Source: Knoellia locipacati (GTDB taxonomy: Bacteria; Actinomycetota; Actinomycetes; Actinomycetales; Dermatophilaceae). From it: 64,000 bases of DNA. The stretch is taken from assembly GCF_007992835.1 (NCBI RefSeq), contig NZ_BKBA01000003.1, positions 372,001 to 436,000 on the forward strand, read 5' to 3'. The translations under genes were made by a program, and so were the position numbers. The notes under the pieces are model-generated. The model made no database searches, had not been told where the DNA came from, and saw only the letters and a program-made list of their open reading frames with translations. Of the stretch, positions 54,248 to 64,000 are shown piece by piece. Every line of letters begins with the position of its first letter. Positions within the stretch are counted from its first letter, which is position 1.

Positions 54248-54538
54248 ATGGCAACGCAGTTCCAGGTCGACACCGACCGCATCCAGGCGGCGTCCGGCGA
54301 CATCGCGCGCATCTCCGGCGAGATCGAGGCCCAGGTCGCCCAGATGCTCGCCCGGCTCACCGCCCTCCAGGACGCGTGGAAGGGCGGGGCCGCCACCCAG
54401 TTCCACGGCGTCGTCACCCAGTGGCAGGGCACCCAGCGCCAGGTCCAGACCTCGCTCGACTCGATCGGGCGGGTGCTGGCCACCGCGGGCGCGCAGTACG
54501 CCGAGACCGAGGCCCAGAACATGCGCATGTTCACCTGA
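54248..54538 (+). CDS. WXG100-family (ESAT-6-like) type VII secretion substrate
   Basis: 96 aa from the ATG at 54248 with AGAGGGGACC before it. It is a helix-turn-helix hairpin with the Trp-x-Gly turn in LQDAWKGGAATQFHG. A C-terminal Tyr-x3-Glu (QYAETEAQ) is similar to the YxxxD/E export signal. WXG100 proteins are exported as dimers by an ESX/T7SS. No secretion gene is in the window, so its apparatus must be encoded elsewhere. A terminator follows immediately. Confidence 0.9.
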   Translation: MATQFQVDTDRIQAASGDIARISGEIEAQVAQMLARLTALQDAWKGGAATQFHGVVTQWQGTQRQVQTSLDSIGRVLATAGAQYAETEAQNMRMFT

Positions 54539-54554
54539 CGGAGCCCCCGCGACG

Positions 54555-54598
54555 CCGGTGGCGGGCGCGACAACCCCTGAGGTCGCACCCGCCACCGG
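54555..54598. terminator. Bidirectional hairpin between WXG100 gene and ABC permease gene
   Basis: A 17-bp stem with a single mismatch (CCGGTGGCGGGCGCGAC arm, 54555-54571 with 54582-54598) sits between two convergent genes. Confidence 0.85.
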
Positions 54599-54613
54599 TC
54601 CGGTCACCCCGGG

Positions 54614-57163
54614 TCACTCGGTGGTGACCGCCCTGAGGATGTCGAGCTTCGAGGCCCGCCACCCGGGCCACCATGCCGCGAGGATCCCGACGAGGCCTGA
54701 CAGGGCCACGAAGAGCACCAGCTGCGGCCACGGCACGGCGAGCACGTCGATGCCGTCGTCCGCGAGCGAACGCTGCAGCGCGACGCCGAAGGCCACTCCC
54801 AGCCCGATCCCGAGCGTGGCGCCGAGCAGGGCGATGACGATCGACTCCAGGCGCAGCATCCGCTTGAGCTGGCGCCGACTGAGGCCCACGGCCCGGAGCA
54901 GGCCGATCTCGCGGGTCCGCTCGATCACCGACAGCGCGAGGGTGTTGATGATCCCGAGGATGGCGATGATGACCGCCAGCCCGAGCAGCGCGTAGATGAG
55001 ATAGAGCATCTGGTTGACCTGGGCCCGCTGCTCGTCGGCGAACTCGCCCTGGTCCTTGACGGTGACGACCGGCAGGTCGGCCAGAGCCTTGTCGAGGTCG
55101 CGCCCCACCTGAGCCGGCACGGTGCCCGGTTCACGGGAGACGAACACGAACGAGTCGGTCTTCGGGCCGTCCAGCGACTCCAGCGCCGGGAGGCTGAGGA
55201 GGTAGTCGGCCGACAGCAGGGCCGACTCGCCGTGGATGGCGGCGACCGTGAACGGCTTGGTCGTCCCACCGCGGGTGAGGTCGATCCGCGAACCCACCTC
55301 GAGCCTGTCCGTCGTGGCGCGCTCCTGCGAGATCGACACGGACGTCGCCGTGAGGTCGGCGAGGCGGCCGGTGACCATCGGGGTCGGGCCCAGGACACCG
55401 ACGTGGCTCGGGTCGATCCCGATGACGCCCCTGTTCTCGCCCTTGGCCGAGGACTTGACGGCGTCCCAGCGGAACGCCGCGACCTCCTTGACGCCGGGGA
55501 CGGCCGCGAGCTCCTTGGTCACCTCGGTGGAGAACGGCGTGCCGACGACGCTGGAGACGACGTAGTCGGCGACGAACTCCTTCTCGACCGCCTTGTCGAT
55601 GCTCGCCTTCGCGCTGGCGCCGAACACCGCCATCATCGACACGAGGGTCACGCCGATCATGAGCGCGGACGCGGTGGCGCCGGTCCGGCGCGGGTTGCGC
55701 TGGGCGTTCTGCTGGGCCATGAGGCCGACGGCGCCGAACGTCCGTCGGTAGAGCCAGCCGATAGCGGCGATGACGGGGCGCCCGACGATCGGGCTGATGA
55801 GGGCCACACCCAGGACGATCCCGAGGATGCCGCCGCCCACCCAGTAGGTCGGCTTGGGGACGTCGGCGAACAGGCCGGCCCCGAGGAGGCCGACACCGGC
55901 GACGGTGAGGCCCGTGCCGACGATGGTCCGCCCGCGCATGCCGCTCTCGGCGAGGACGGCGTCGTCACGCATGGCCGCCACGGGCGGCACCTTGCCGGCC
56001 TTGCGGGCGGGCAGGTAGGCCGCCACGAGCGTGACGACGAGGCCGACGACGAGCGAGACGATGACGGTGCGCGGCGAGATGATGAGCGACTGGCCGCTGA
56101 GGTCGAGACCGAACTGGCCGAACAGCGTCCGGATGCCGATGGCGATGACGACGCCGAGACCGAGGCCGATGACCGACCCGACGAGCCCGATGACGCTGGC
56201 CTCGAAGAGCACCGACCGCGCCACCTGGCGCCGGGTCGAGCCGAGGGCCCGGAAGAGCGCGAGCTCACGGGAGCGCTGGGCCACGAGGATGCTGAACGTG
56301 TTGACGATGAGGAAGGACCCGACGACGAGCGCCACTCCGGCGAAGATCAGCAGGAACGTCGTGATGAACCCGAGCGCCTCCTGGATGTCCGAGGCTGCGG
56401 CCTTGGCCGCGGAGTCACCCGTGACGGCCTCGACCCCGGCCGGGAGCCTGGCGGCCACCGCGTCGCGCAGCTCCTGCTGGCTCGTGCCGTCGGCCGCGGT
56501 GACCCAGATGTCGGTGTAGACGTCCTTGCCGTCCATGAAGAGCGTGCGCGCCTCGGCGGTGTCGAAGATCGCCAGGCTGGCACCGGCCGTGCCGCCCTCC
56601 ATCGTCGCGATCCCGACGAGCCTGGCGGTGATGCGCGGCTGCGTGCCCGAGCTCACGAGGTTGACCTTCTCGCCGACGAGGTAGCCGGCCTTGTCGGCGG
56701 TCTTCTCGTCGAGCACGACCTCGCCCGCGGCCGTGGGCCAGCGACCCACGTCGATGCTCAGCGGCTGCAGCCCCTTGGCCGCGGGCCCTTCGGTGTAGTT
56801 GGCGCCGATCCCGGGCGGGCCGAAGCCGCCGATGAGCTTGCCGTTCTTGCCGACGACGAAGGTGCCGAAGTTGGTGATGTTGCCGTCGGCGCGGGCAGCG
56901 CCCGGCGTGGAGGCGAGCTCCTTGACGAGGGAGCCCGGCACGGTGGCCGACGAGGGCTGCGACTCGAGGTCGACCTCACCCGAGACGGGCCGCACGACGA
57001 CGTCGCCGACGGTGCTGTTCATGATCGAGTCGAAGCTGCGACCCAGGGTGTCGGTGAAGACGAAGGAACCGGCGACGAACGCCACTCCGAGGATGATCGC
57101 GAAGGCGCTCATGAACAGCCGCAGCTTGCGGGCCATGAGGCTCTTCCAGCTGGCACGCAGCAT
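54614..57163 (-). CDS. ABC transporter permease, duplicated FtsX/MacB type
   Basis: 849 aa. One TM helix near residue 20 (LRLFMSAFAIILGVAFVAGS) is followed by a ~230-residue extracytoplasmic MacB_PCD domain. Three TM helices and a second, similar unit with a ~200-residue external domain come next. FtsX segments are at about residues 265-385 and 735-845 (VAQRSRELALFRALGSTRRQ and VIERTREIGLLRAVGLSRRQ). Such permeases move lipoproteins, lipids or peptides rather than small solutes. It ends the ABC operon; the ATPase gene is 3 nt upstream. Confidence 0.9.
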   Translation of the reverse strand: MLRASWKSLMARKLRLFMSAFAIILGVAFVAGSFVFTDTLGRSFDSIMNSTVGDVVVRPVSGEVDLESQPSSATVPGSLVKELASTPGAARADGNITNFGTFVVGKNGKLIGGFGPPGIGANYTEGPAAKGLQPLSIDVGRWPTAAGEVVLDEKTADKAGYLVGEKVNLVSSGTQPRITARLVGIATMEGGTAGASLAIFDTAEARTLFMDGKDVYTDIWVTAADGTSQQELRDAVAARLPAGVEAVTGDSAAKAAASDIQEALGFITTFLLIFAGVALVVGSFLIVNTFSILVAQRSRELALFRALGSTRRQVARSVLFEASVIGLVGSVIGLGLGVVIAIGIRTLFGQFGLDLSGQSLIISPRTVIVSLVVGLVVTLVAAYLPARKAGKVPPVAAMRDDAVLAESGMRGRTIVGTGLTVAGVGLLGAGLFADVPKPTYWVGGGILGIVLGVALISPIVGRPVIAAIGWLYRRTFGAVGLMAQQNAQRNPRRTGATASALMIGVTLVSMMAVFGASAKASIDKAVEKEFVADYVVSSVVGTPFSTEVTKELAAVPGVKEVAAFRWDAVKSSAKGENRGVIGIDPSHVGVLGPTPMVTGRLADLTATSVSISQERATTDRLEVGSRIDLTRGGTTKPFTVAAIHGESALLSADYLLSLPALESLDGPKTDSFVFVSREPGTVPAQVGRDLDKALADLPVVTVKDQGEFADEQRAQVNQMLYLIYALLGLAVIIAILGIINTLALSVIERTREIGLLRAVGLSRRQLKRMLRLESIVIALLGATLGIGLGVAFGVALQRSLADDGIDVLAVPWPQLVLFVALSGLVGILAAWWPGWRASKLDILRAVTTE

Positions 57164-57166
57164 GGG

Positions 57167-57949
57167 TCAGCCCTGCACCTTCGCGTCGAGGCTCTTCATC
57201 GTCTCGAGGATCCGCTCGGGCGTGGGCTCGCGCAGCTCGGTGACGATCCGGCCGTCGGCGAGGAAGACCACGCGGTCCGTCCAGCTGGCAGCACCCGGGT
57301 CGTGCGTCACCATGACGATGGTCTGGCCGAAGTCGTCGACCGACCGGCGCAGGAAGCCGAGGACCTCGGCGCCCGACGTCGAGTCGAGGTTGCCGGTCGG
57401 CTCGTCGGCGAAGATGATCTCGGGCCGGCTCACGAGTGCGCGGGCGCAGGCCACGCGCTGCTGCTGGCCGCCGGAGAGCTCGCCGGGCCGGTGGCCGAGG
57501 CGGTCGCCGAGGCCGACGGTGGCGATGACGTGGTCGTACCACTGCGGGTCGGGCTTGCGGCCTGCGATCGAGAGCGGGAGCAGGATGTTCTCGGCCGCGT
57601 TGAGCGTCGGGATGAGGTTGAAGGACTGGAACACGAAGCCGATGTGGTCGCGCCGGACCTTGGTGAGGTCCTTCTCCTTGAGCGTGGTGAGCTCGGTGTC
57701 ACCCAGGCGTACCGAACCCTGCGTCACCGAGTCGAGCCCGGCCGCGCAGTGCATGAGCGTGGACTTGCCCGAGCCCGACGGTCCCATGATGGCGGTGAAC
57801 TCACCGGCGGCGATGTCGAGGCTGACGCCCTTGAGCGCGGTGACGGCGGTGTCGCCGGACCCGTAGGTCTTGACGAGGTCGGTGACGCGGGCAGCCACCT
57901 TGGGCGTTGCCGTCGTGTCGCGGCGCTCCTGGGCGAGGTCAGTGGTCAT
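57167..57949 (-). CDS. ABC transporter ATP-binding protein (LolD/MacB type)
   Basis: 260 aa from the ATG at 57949. Walker A is GPSGSGKSTLMHCAAG, the Q-loop is FVFQSFNLIPTL, the signature motif is GELSGGQQQRVACARAL, Walker B is IIFADEPTGNLD, and the H-loop is VMVTHDPG. The sequence is that of the MacB/LolD/FtsE class, matching the FtsX-type permease 3 nt downstream. An N-terminal extension of ~20 polar residues is present. Confidence 0.94.
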   Translation of the reverse strand: MTTDLAQERRDTTATPKVAARVTDLVKTYGSGDTAVTALKGVSLDIAAGEFTAIMGPSGSGKSTLMHCAAGLDSVTQGSVRLGDTELTTLKEKDLTKVRRDHIGFVFQSFNLIPTLNAAENILLPLSIAGRKPDPQWYDHVIATVGLGDRLGHRPGELSGGQQQRVACARALVSRPEIIFADEPTGNLDSTSGAEVLGFLRRSVDDFGQTIVMVTHDPGAASWTDRVVFLADGRIVTELREPTPERILETMKSLDAKVQG

Positions 57950-58040
57950 GCGGTCAACGGTAGGACCGTGGCCGGCATACCGGCAGGGGGTTCCTCCCCG
58001 AGGCGACCCTGAGAGAACCCTGACAGGACAGGGGACGCGA

Positions 58041-58072
58041 GAGGGCGGCCTCCCCGTGGGGAGACCGCCCTC
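58041..58072. terminator. groEL terminator
   Basis: A GAGGGCGGCCTCC arm pairs with GGAGACCGCCCTC with one mismatch and a short GC loop, 36 nt past the groEL stop on the minus strand. Confidence 0.75.
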
Positions 58073-58107
58073 GTGCCGGCGTGTGCCGGTGAGTCCTGAT
58101 CAGGAGA

Positions 58108-59877
<1,770 letters not shown>

Positions 59878-59884
59878 CCCATTA

Positions 59885-59911
59885 TTGGCACTCGCGGGTG
59901 GAGAGTGCAAA
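59885..59911. promoter_or_regulatory. CIRCE element (HrcA operator), distal
   Basis: On the minus strand: TTTGCACTC, 9-nt spacer, GAGTGCCAA, an 8/9 and 8/9 match to the CIRCE arms. It is separated from the proximal element by 7 nt. Confidence 0.88.
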
Positions 59912-59966
59912 CGACTCGGTGTGCCGTCCGCCTGCCTCGCGGACCCGTCACCTCCCGCAGGGCGGC

Positions 59967-60431
59967 TCAGAGGGTCGGGGCGTGACCCTCGAAGGTGGCG
60001 CGCATGGCCCCGTCGGCCTGCGAGGCCACCGGGTCGTCGAGGTCGGCGACGAACACCGCGACGAGCGAGCGGGCCGGGTTTGACCCGGCGTCGGCGAGCA
60101 CCTCGCGCCACGCGGCGAGGTTGGGGTGGTCGAGCGACGTGCAGGCCTCGGCGGGTGCGAGCGACTCGACGGCGGCGGCCAGCTGGGCGGTGGTGAGGTC
60201 GAGGGTCGCAGTGGACCCGTCGTGACCCAGGATGGTCGCGAGCACGACCGCGGGAAGCTCGTGCCGGCCGCCGGGGACGTTCACGTGGGCGAAGCCCCAC
60301 TCGGCCGAGCTCGACGCAGAGCTCAGCCCAACAGCATGCGCGACGGGAGGGCGCCAGCCCTCGACCTGTGCGGCGAGGTGGTCCTTGATGGCCGCGAGGC
60401 CCTCGGGCGTGCTCCAGTCGAGCTCGCTCAC
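59967..60431 (-). CDS. Conserved hypothetical protein between groEL and the DUF3263 gene
   Basis: 154 aa from the ATG at 60431, 3 nt after the DUF3263 gene stop. No domain is recognised. Visible features are a polar N-terminal helix ([20 protein letters not shown]), two hydrophobic strands ([13 protein letters not shown] and [13 protein letters not shown]) and an [11 protein letters not shown]-like loop with the only Cys. A compact soluble alpha/beta protein is likely. It is co-transcribed with the DUF3263 gene. Confidence 0.7.
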   Translation of the reverse strand: MSELDWSTPEGLAAIKDHLAAQVEGWRPPVAHAVGLSSASSSAEWGFAHVNVPGGRHELPAVVLATILGHDGSTATLDLTTAQLAAAVESLAPAEACTSLDHPNLAAWREVLADAGSNPARSLVAVFVADLDDPVASQADGAMRATFEGHAPTL

Positions 60432-60434
60432 GGG

Positions 60435-60749
60435 TCAGCCCTGCGGCTGGAGACCGAGGCGGCGGGCCGAGCGCGCGCGCTGGCGGGTGGCGCGCTGGCG
60501 GCGCAGGCGCTTGACGAGCATCGGGTCGTGGGCGAGCGCGACCGGGCTGTCGATGAGGGCGTTGAGCACCTGGTAGTAGCGCGTGGGGCTCATGTCGAAG
60601 AGCTCTTTGATCGCCGACTCCTTGGACCCGGCGTACTTCCACCACTGCCGCTCGAAGTCGATGATCCGGCGGTCACGATCGGTCAGCCCGTCGACCTCGG
60701 GCGTTGCGGACTGCTCTTCGTGCACGGCGTTCACGGTTCGACCCTTCAT
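60435..60749 (-). CDS. DUF3263 domain protein
   Basis: 104 aa. DRDRRIIDFERQWWKYAGSK and SPTRYYQVLNALIDSPVALA, then HDPMLVKRLRRQRATRQR, are the DUF3263 signature, almost invariant in actinobacteria. The helix-turn-helix-like SPTRYYQVLNAL and the very basic C-terminus suggest nucleic-acid binding, but no function is established. An 18-nt palindrome at 60784-60801 lies upstream of its promoter. Confidence 0.87.
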   Translation of the reverse strand: MKGRTVNAVHEEQSATPEVDGLTDRDRRIIDFERQWWKYAGSKESAIKELFDMSPTRYYQVLNALIDSPVALAHDPMLVKRLRRQRATRQRARSARRLGLQPQG

Positions 60750-60783
60750 GATGCGGCGGCTGCGACTGCCACCCTATCGGTCG

Positions 60784-60801
60784 AATGACACGGCTGTCAT
60801 T
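60784..60801. promoter_or_regulatory. Candidate operator upstream of the DUF3263 operon
   Basis: AATGACA-CGGC-TGTCATT is a perfect palindrome with 7-bp arms. A TAGGGT sequence (minus strand, about 60771-60776) could be the -10 of the DUF3263 gene, which would place the palindrome over the -35 region. Confidence 0.55.
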
Positions 60802-60838
60802 AGGGTCGGCGTGTCCGCTGGACAGATCTCGGGGTGGG

Positions 60839-61528
60839 CTACTCACGCGTCTCACGAGTCACACGTGCCCCGTCGAGCAGGTATGCCGTGAGCTCGTCGA
60901 CGGTGTCGACGACCATCTCCGGGCGGGTCGCCTCGAGGGCCTCGCGCTCACCGGCGCCCCACGTCACGGCGACGCCCGGCATGCCGGCGGCGCGGGCGGC
61001 GAGGATGTCGACGGTGGCGTCACCGACGTAGACCGCCGTGGTGGGGTCGATGCCGACGGCGCGCGAGGCGGCGAGCAGCGGCTCGGCGTCGGGCTTGTGC
61101 CGCGTCGTGTCCTCGAGCGCCCCCACGACCTCGATGAGGTGGTCGATCCCGACACCGGCCAGGGCCAGTCGGGCCGTCTCGCGGCGCTTGCTCGTGACGA
61201 CGTGGACCCTCGCCCCCGCCGAGGTGAGGCTCTCGAGCATCTCGGGCACGCCGGCATACCGCTGGATGAGGCGCTCGGTGTTGGCGAGGTTCCACTCGCG
61301 GTAGGTCCGGTCCAGGTCGTGACCGCGCTCGGGGTCCTCCTCGAGGAGGGCGGCGAGCAGCGGGCGGCCGATCCAGGACCTGGCCCGGACCTCGTCGATC
61401 TCCTCCCCGCGCACCTCGCGGAAGGCGTGCTGATAGCTCGCCACGATGAGCGGGATGGTGTTGGCGAGGGTGCCGTCGAGGTCGAAGAAGATCGTCTGCC
61501 AGCGCGGTGAGGTCACGCGCGCCATCAT
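60839..61528 (-). CDS. HAD-superfamily phosphatase (PpaX/phosphoglycolate phosphatase-like)
   Basis: 229 aa from the ATG at 61528 (a second ATG at 61525). Catalytic motif I is FFDLDGTLANTIPLI (Asp nucleophile), motif II VHVVTSKRRE, motif III HKPDAEPL and motif IV VYVGDATVDILAARA. The cap is the helical C1 type of the HAD-IA group. It resembles pyrophosphatase PpaX and phosphoglycolate phosphatases; the substrate cannot be fixed. No operon partner. Confidence 0.88.
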   Translation of the reverse strand: MMARVTSPRWQTIFFDLDGTLANTIPLIVASYQHAFREVRGEEIDEVRARSWIGRPLLAALLEEDPERGHDLDRTYREWNLANTERLIQRYAGVPEMLESLTSAGARVHVVTSKRRETARLALAGVGIDHLIEVVGALEDTTRHKPDAEPLLAASRAVGIDPTTAVYVGDATVDILAARAAGMPGVAVTWGAGEREALEATRPEMVVDTVDELTAYLLDGARVTRETRE

Positions 61529-61549
61529 CCCCGACCCGGGGCGAGGGGA

Positions 61550-62044
61550 TCAGGCGGCGTCGGCCACGAGTGCCTCGTCGAGCTGGCCGACGGCCTGGGT
61601 CAGCCCCTCGGCCATCCCCATGTCGAGCACCTTCTGCAGGTCCTGCGCCGAGCCGTAGACCGTGGTCGAGGACACCCGGGTGCCGCCCTCGTGCTCGCTG
61701 AAGTCGACGACCGTGTCACCCAGCGGCATGTCCTCGGCGGGGTTGCCCTCGGCGTCGGCGAAGCCGTCGACGTAGGCGAGCCGGCTCGTGGGCTCGACCG
61801 AGCGCACGTCCCAGTAGCCGCCGAACTTCTGGCCCTCCGGCGAGGTCATGTAGTAGGTGACGCGGCCGCCGGGGCGCAGGTCGTGATCGGTGACGGTGAG
61901 CGGGTAGCCGGGCGGACCGAACCAGCGCTCGAGCTGGCGCGGGTCGGTCCAGAACTCCCAGATGCGGCTCACGGGCGCCGGGAAGTCGCACGTGACGACG
62001 ATCGAGCGGTCGTCGCTGTTGGTCGTGATGTCGGTGACGGGCAT
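61550..62044 (-). CDS. SRPBCC (AHSA1-like) domain protein
   Basis: 164 aa from the ATG at 62044 with AAGGAG upstream. FPAPVSRIWEFWTDPRQLER and WFGPPGYPLTVTDHDLRPGG open the START/AHSA1-type helix-grip fold, and GQKFGGYWDVRSVEPTSRLA continues it. A C-terminal helix follows (GLTQAVGQLDEALVA). The fold has a ligand pocket; ligands are unknown. It follows the ArsR gene by 5 nt, the standard ArsR-SRPBCC pair of actinobacteria. Confidence 0.9.
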   Translation of the reverse strand: MPVTDITTNSDDRSIVVTCDFPAPVSRIWEFWTDPRQLERWFGPPGYPLTVTDHDLRPGGRVTYYMTSPEGQKFGGYWDVRSVEPTSRLAYVDGFADAEGNPAEDMPLGDTVVDFSEHEGGTRVSSTTVYGSAQDLQKVLDMGMAEGLTQAVGQLDEALVADAA

Positions 62045-62049
62045 GGGAA

Positions 62050-62454
62050 CTACTCCTTCTCCTGGGTGGGGTGGTGCGTGTCGGTCGTGTCGATCGTGTG
62101 GTGCGCGTCGTTCGTGGCGTCGGCGAGGCCGGCGAGCAGGTCGTCGATCCGCGCGATGCGCCCGCGCCACACCGACTCGAGCTCGGTGAGCATCGAGGCG
62201 ACCGAGCGCAGGGCCTCGACCTCCCCGCTGGCGAGCGCCTCGCGCCCGCTACGGCGCTTGCTCACCAGACCGGCCCGCTCGAGCACCGCGACGTGCTTCT
62301 GCACGGCCGCGAAGCTCATGTCGTAGCCGCGGGCCAGGGTCGAGACCGAGTGCTCGCCCGCGAGGACGCGACGCAGGATGTCGCGCCGGGTCCTGTCGGC
62401 GAGAGCGTGGAACAGGGCGTCGGCCCTGTCCTCCTGCTCCTCGGTCGTGGTCAT
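62050..62454 (-). CDS. ArsR-family transcriptional repressor
   Basis: 134 aa from the ATG at 62454. RADALFHALADRTRRDILRR and YDMSFAAVQKHVAVLERAGL form the winged helix, with RSGREALASGEVEAL as wing. No Cys cluster for metal binding is present, so it is the non-metal ArsR type found with SRPBCC proteins. It is autoregulated through the 32-nt palindrome that begins 3 nt upstream of its ATG. The C-terminus is His/Thr-rich (DAHHTIDTTDTHHPTQ). Confidence 0.92.
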   Translation of the reverse strand: MTTTEEQEDRADALFHALADRTRRDILRRVLAGEHSVSTLARGYDMSFAAVQKHVAVLERAGLVSKRRSGREALASGEVEALRSVASMLTELESVWRGRIARIDDLLAGLADATNDAHHTIDTTDTHHPTQEKE

Positions 62455-62457
62455 GAC

Positions 62458-62489
62458 GACAACATACAACCGAACGGTTGTATGTTGTC
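62458..62489. promoter_or_regulatory. Perfect 32-nt palindrome, ArsR operator
   Basis: CGGTTGTATGTTGTC and its exact 15-nt complement are separated by AA. The palindrome is AT-rich against its GC-rich surroundings and covers the only space for an ArsR promoter, ending 3 nt from the start codon. Confidence 0.9.
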
Positions 62490-62521
62490 AAGGGTCTTGG
62501 ACTGCGAGCTAGGTTGAGGTG

Positions 62522-63199
62522 ATGACCACCCGCCCCCTCGCCGAGCTCGTGCACCCGTCGTGGGCACAGGTGCTCGCGCCCGTCGAGCCGACCCTCACCG
62601 AGCTCGGGGAGTACCTCCGGGCCGAGGTCGCCGCCGGGCACGGCTACCTGCCGGCAGGGGCCCACGTCCTGCGTGCCTTCGAGCAGCCCCTCGCCGACGT
62701 CCGGGTGCTCGTCGTCGGGCAGGACCCCTACCCGACGCCCGGCCACCCCATCGGCCTGAGCTTCGCCGTCGCGCCCGACGTCCGGCCGGTCCCGCGCAGC
62801 CTGGCCAACATCTACACCGAGCTCCAGAGCGACCTCGGTGTCCCCGCGCCGACCTCCGGTGACCTCACCCCGTGGGCCGAGCGCGGGGTGCTGCTCCTCA
62901 ACCGGGTCCTCACCGTCCGGCCCGGCGCCTCGGCGAGCCACCGCGGCAAGGGCTGGGAGCAGGTCACCGACTGCGCGATCGACGCGCTCGTCGCCCGCGG
63001 CGGCCCGCTCGTCGCCCTCCTCTGGGGCAGGGACGCACGATCGCTGCGGAGCCGGCTCGACGGCATACCGTGTGTCGAGAGCCCCCATCCCTCTCCGCTG
63101 TCGGCGCACTCCGGGTTCTTTGGGTCGCGACCGTTCAGCCGCGTCAACACCCTGCTCGAACAGCAGGGCGCCACACCGCTCGACTGGAGTCTGCCGTGA
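62522..63199 (+). CDS. ung: Uracil-DNA glycosylase
   Basis: 225 aa from the ATG at 62522; a GTG at 62519 is one codon upstream. Family-1 signature: catalytic Asp68 in [16 protein letters not shown], and the Leu loop/catalytic His189 in [40 protein letters not shown] is also present. It removes uracil from DNA, important in a high-GC genome where cytosine deaminates. Its stop overlaps the next start (GTGA). A TATGTT-rich region upstream is shared with the ArsR operator, so its expression might be affected by the repressor. Confidence 0.96.
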   Translation: MTTRPLAELVHPSWAQVLAPVEPTLTELGEYLRAEVAAGHGYLPAGAHVLRAFEQPLADVRVLVVGQDPYPTPGHPIGLSFAVAPDVRPVPRSLANIYTELQSDLGVPAPTSGDLTPWAERGVLLLNRVLTVRPGASASHRGKGWEQVTDCAIDALVARGGPLVALLWGRDARSLRSRLDGIPCVESPHPSPLSAHSGFFGSRPFSRVNTLLEQQGATPLDWSLP

Positions 63200-64000
63200 A
63201 CCCCGTCCCACCCAGGGCCAACCGCGTCTGGAGCAGCTACGTCGCCATCGGCGACTCGTTCACCGAGGGCATGTCCGACCCGGACCCCGAGAACGCCAAC
63301 GCCTACATCGGCTGGGCCGACCGGCTCGCCGAGTCGCTGCACGACCTCGCCGAGGTCGAGCACCTGCCCTTCGCGTACGCCAACCTCGCCGTCCGCGGGC
63401 GGCTGCTCGACGACGTCGTCGGACCGCAGCTCGACCGGGCGATGGAGATGTCGCCCGACCTCGTCTCGCTCGTCGGTGGTGGCAACGACCTCCTGCGACC
63501 CAACGCCGACACCAACCAGCTCATGGAGACGCTCGAGGCGGCGGTGGTCCGGTTGCGGCAGAACGGTTCCGACGTCCTGCTCGCCACGCCTGTCGACCCG
63601 CAGGAGGCCGGCCTGCTCAAGCCGCTGCGCGGGCGTCACGCCGTCCATGCCGCCAACATCTTCACGCTGGCCCAGCGCCACGGCTGCTACGTCCTCAACC
63701 TCTGGGGCATGCCCGCGCTGCGCGACTGGCGGCTGTGGGCGGACGACCGCATCCACCTCACCACCGAGGGCCACCGTCGGGTCGCCCTCGCCGCGCTGGC
63801 CTCGCTCGGTCACGCGACCGACGAGGACGACTGGCGCACACCGCTGCCCGCCGGCGACGCGACGACCCGCCGCCAAGAGCTCGCGGCCCACGCGGCGTGG
63901 GCGCGCGAGCACCTCGCGCCGTGGGTGCAGCGCCGGATGAAGGGCCAGTCCAGCGGGGACCACCTCGACCCCAAGCGACCCGAGCTCTCGCCGATGCGTC
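63196..64000 (+). CDS. SGNH/GDSL-family hydrolase (3' end cut by window edge)
   Basis: 268 codons are visible from the GTG at 63196 with no stop before the edge. Block I is [17 protein letters not shown] (Ser nucleophile), with block [16 protein letters not shown] (Gly-x-Asn-Asp) and block [16 protein letters not shown] (Asp-x2-His). A C-terminal extension after the catalytic domain is rich in Arg, Ala and Trp. There is no signal peptide, so it acts in the cytoplasm as an esterase or lipase of unknown substrate. It is translationally coupled to ung by a GTGA overlap. Confidence 0.88.
   Translation, partial: MNPVPPRANRVWSSYVAIGDSFTEGMSDPDPENANAYIGWADRLAESLHDLAEVEHLPFAYANLAVRGRLLDDVVGPQLDRAMEMSPDLVSLVGGGNDLLRPNADTNQLMETLEAAVVRLRQNGSDVLLATPVDPQEAGLLKPLRGRHAVHAANIFTLAQRHGCYVLNLWGMPALRDWRLWADDRIHLTTEGHRRVALAALASLGHATDEDDWRTPLPAGDATTRRQELAAHAAWAREHLAPWVQRRMKGQSSGDHLDPKRPELSPMR

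Overview
The window is about 72% GC with dense, mostly operonic genes, many GTG starts and 1-4 nt start/stop overlaps. It is chromosomal DNA of a high-GC actinobacterium. Actinobacteria-specific families (DUF3263, DUF2530, DUF3027, XPB helicase with a Helicase_C_3-type partner, WXG100, solitary GroEL with CIRCE operators, actinobacterial SerC) point to Micrococcales. The overall protein flavour suggests an Intrasporangiaceae-like genus, but that is a guess. There is no integrase, transposase, prophage or plasmid gene, so this is core genome with a few accessory genes.

Layout. 1-4.1 kb: a minus-strand run reading UGPase, moeA, moaC, moaB, RimJ-type acetyltransferase (molybdenum cofactor plus UDP-glucose). 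4.2-12.8 kb: 5-formyl-THF cyclo-ligase, penicillin-acylase family hydrolase, CPA1 antiporter, FmdB/Ruc zinc-ribbon protein, DEAD-box RNA helicase, SAF protein, mscL. With the first block this order recalls the Mycobacterium tuberculosis Rv0985c-Rv0996 region. 12.8-16.8 kb: a 1249-aa DUF4011-helicase-nuclease protein of the Hhe (anti-phage candidate) type plus a small partner. 17-20.6 kb: crotonase, MFS, tRNA-Arg(CCT), PAP2 and DedA. 20.7-23.2 kb: a DUF2231/response regulator/histidine kinase operon. 23.3-26 kb: a DsbA-fold protein without cysteines and two secreted peptidoglycan hydrolases, one behind a c-di-AMP riboswitch. 26-28.9 kb: IdeR/DtxR, MFS, a hotdog protein. 29-46.3 kb: citrate synthase, SerC, a lytic transglycosylase, MarR-MFS-microprotein operon, NCS2 permease, Csp-DUF3027-DUF2530 operon, MFS, mutarotase, the XPB helicase and its 761-aa partner, HMG-CoA lyase (gene content like M. 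tuberculosis Rv0861c-Rv0889c). 46.4-50.8 kb: LOR-fold protein, then a response regulator, histidine kinase and HtrA protease in the order of mprA-mprB-pepD. 50.8-58 kb: DUF2339 and HD proteins, DUF4031-Nudix, an orphan WXG100 protein, a MacB-type ABC exporter. 58-64 kb: groEL with two CIRCE boxes, DUF3263, a HAD phosphatase, an ArsR/SRPBCC pair under a perfect palindrome, ung, and a truncated SGNH hydrolase.

The most unusual signal belongs to no gene. The heptamer GTATGCC (complement GGCATAC) occurs about 51 times on both strands, where base composition predicts about 6. It is about fourfold enriched between genes, forces rare codons (ATA, TAT, GCA) in several reading frames, extends to GTATGCCGTCC, and appears as an inverted pair in the citrate synthase terminator. 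This is the pattern of a DNA-uptake-type or other genome-scale recognition sequence. A second non-genic signal is a family of ~70-nt palindromes with compensatory changes (36512-36589 and 42843-42911). A third is a tandem 63-bp unit of palindromic character upstream of the FmdB/Ruc gene.
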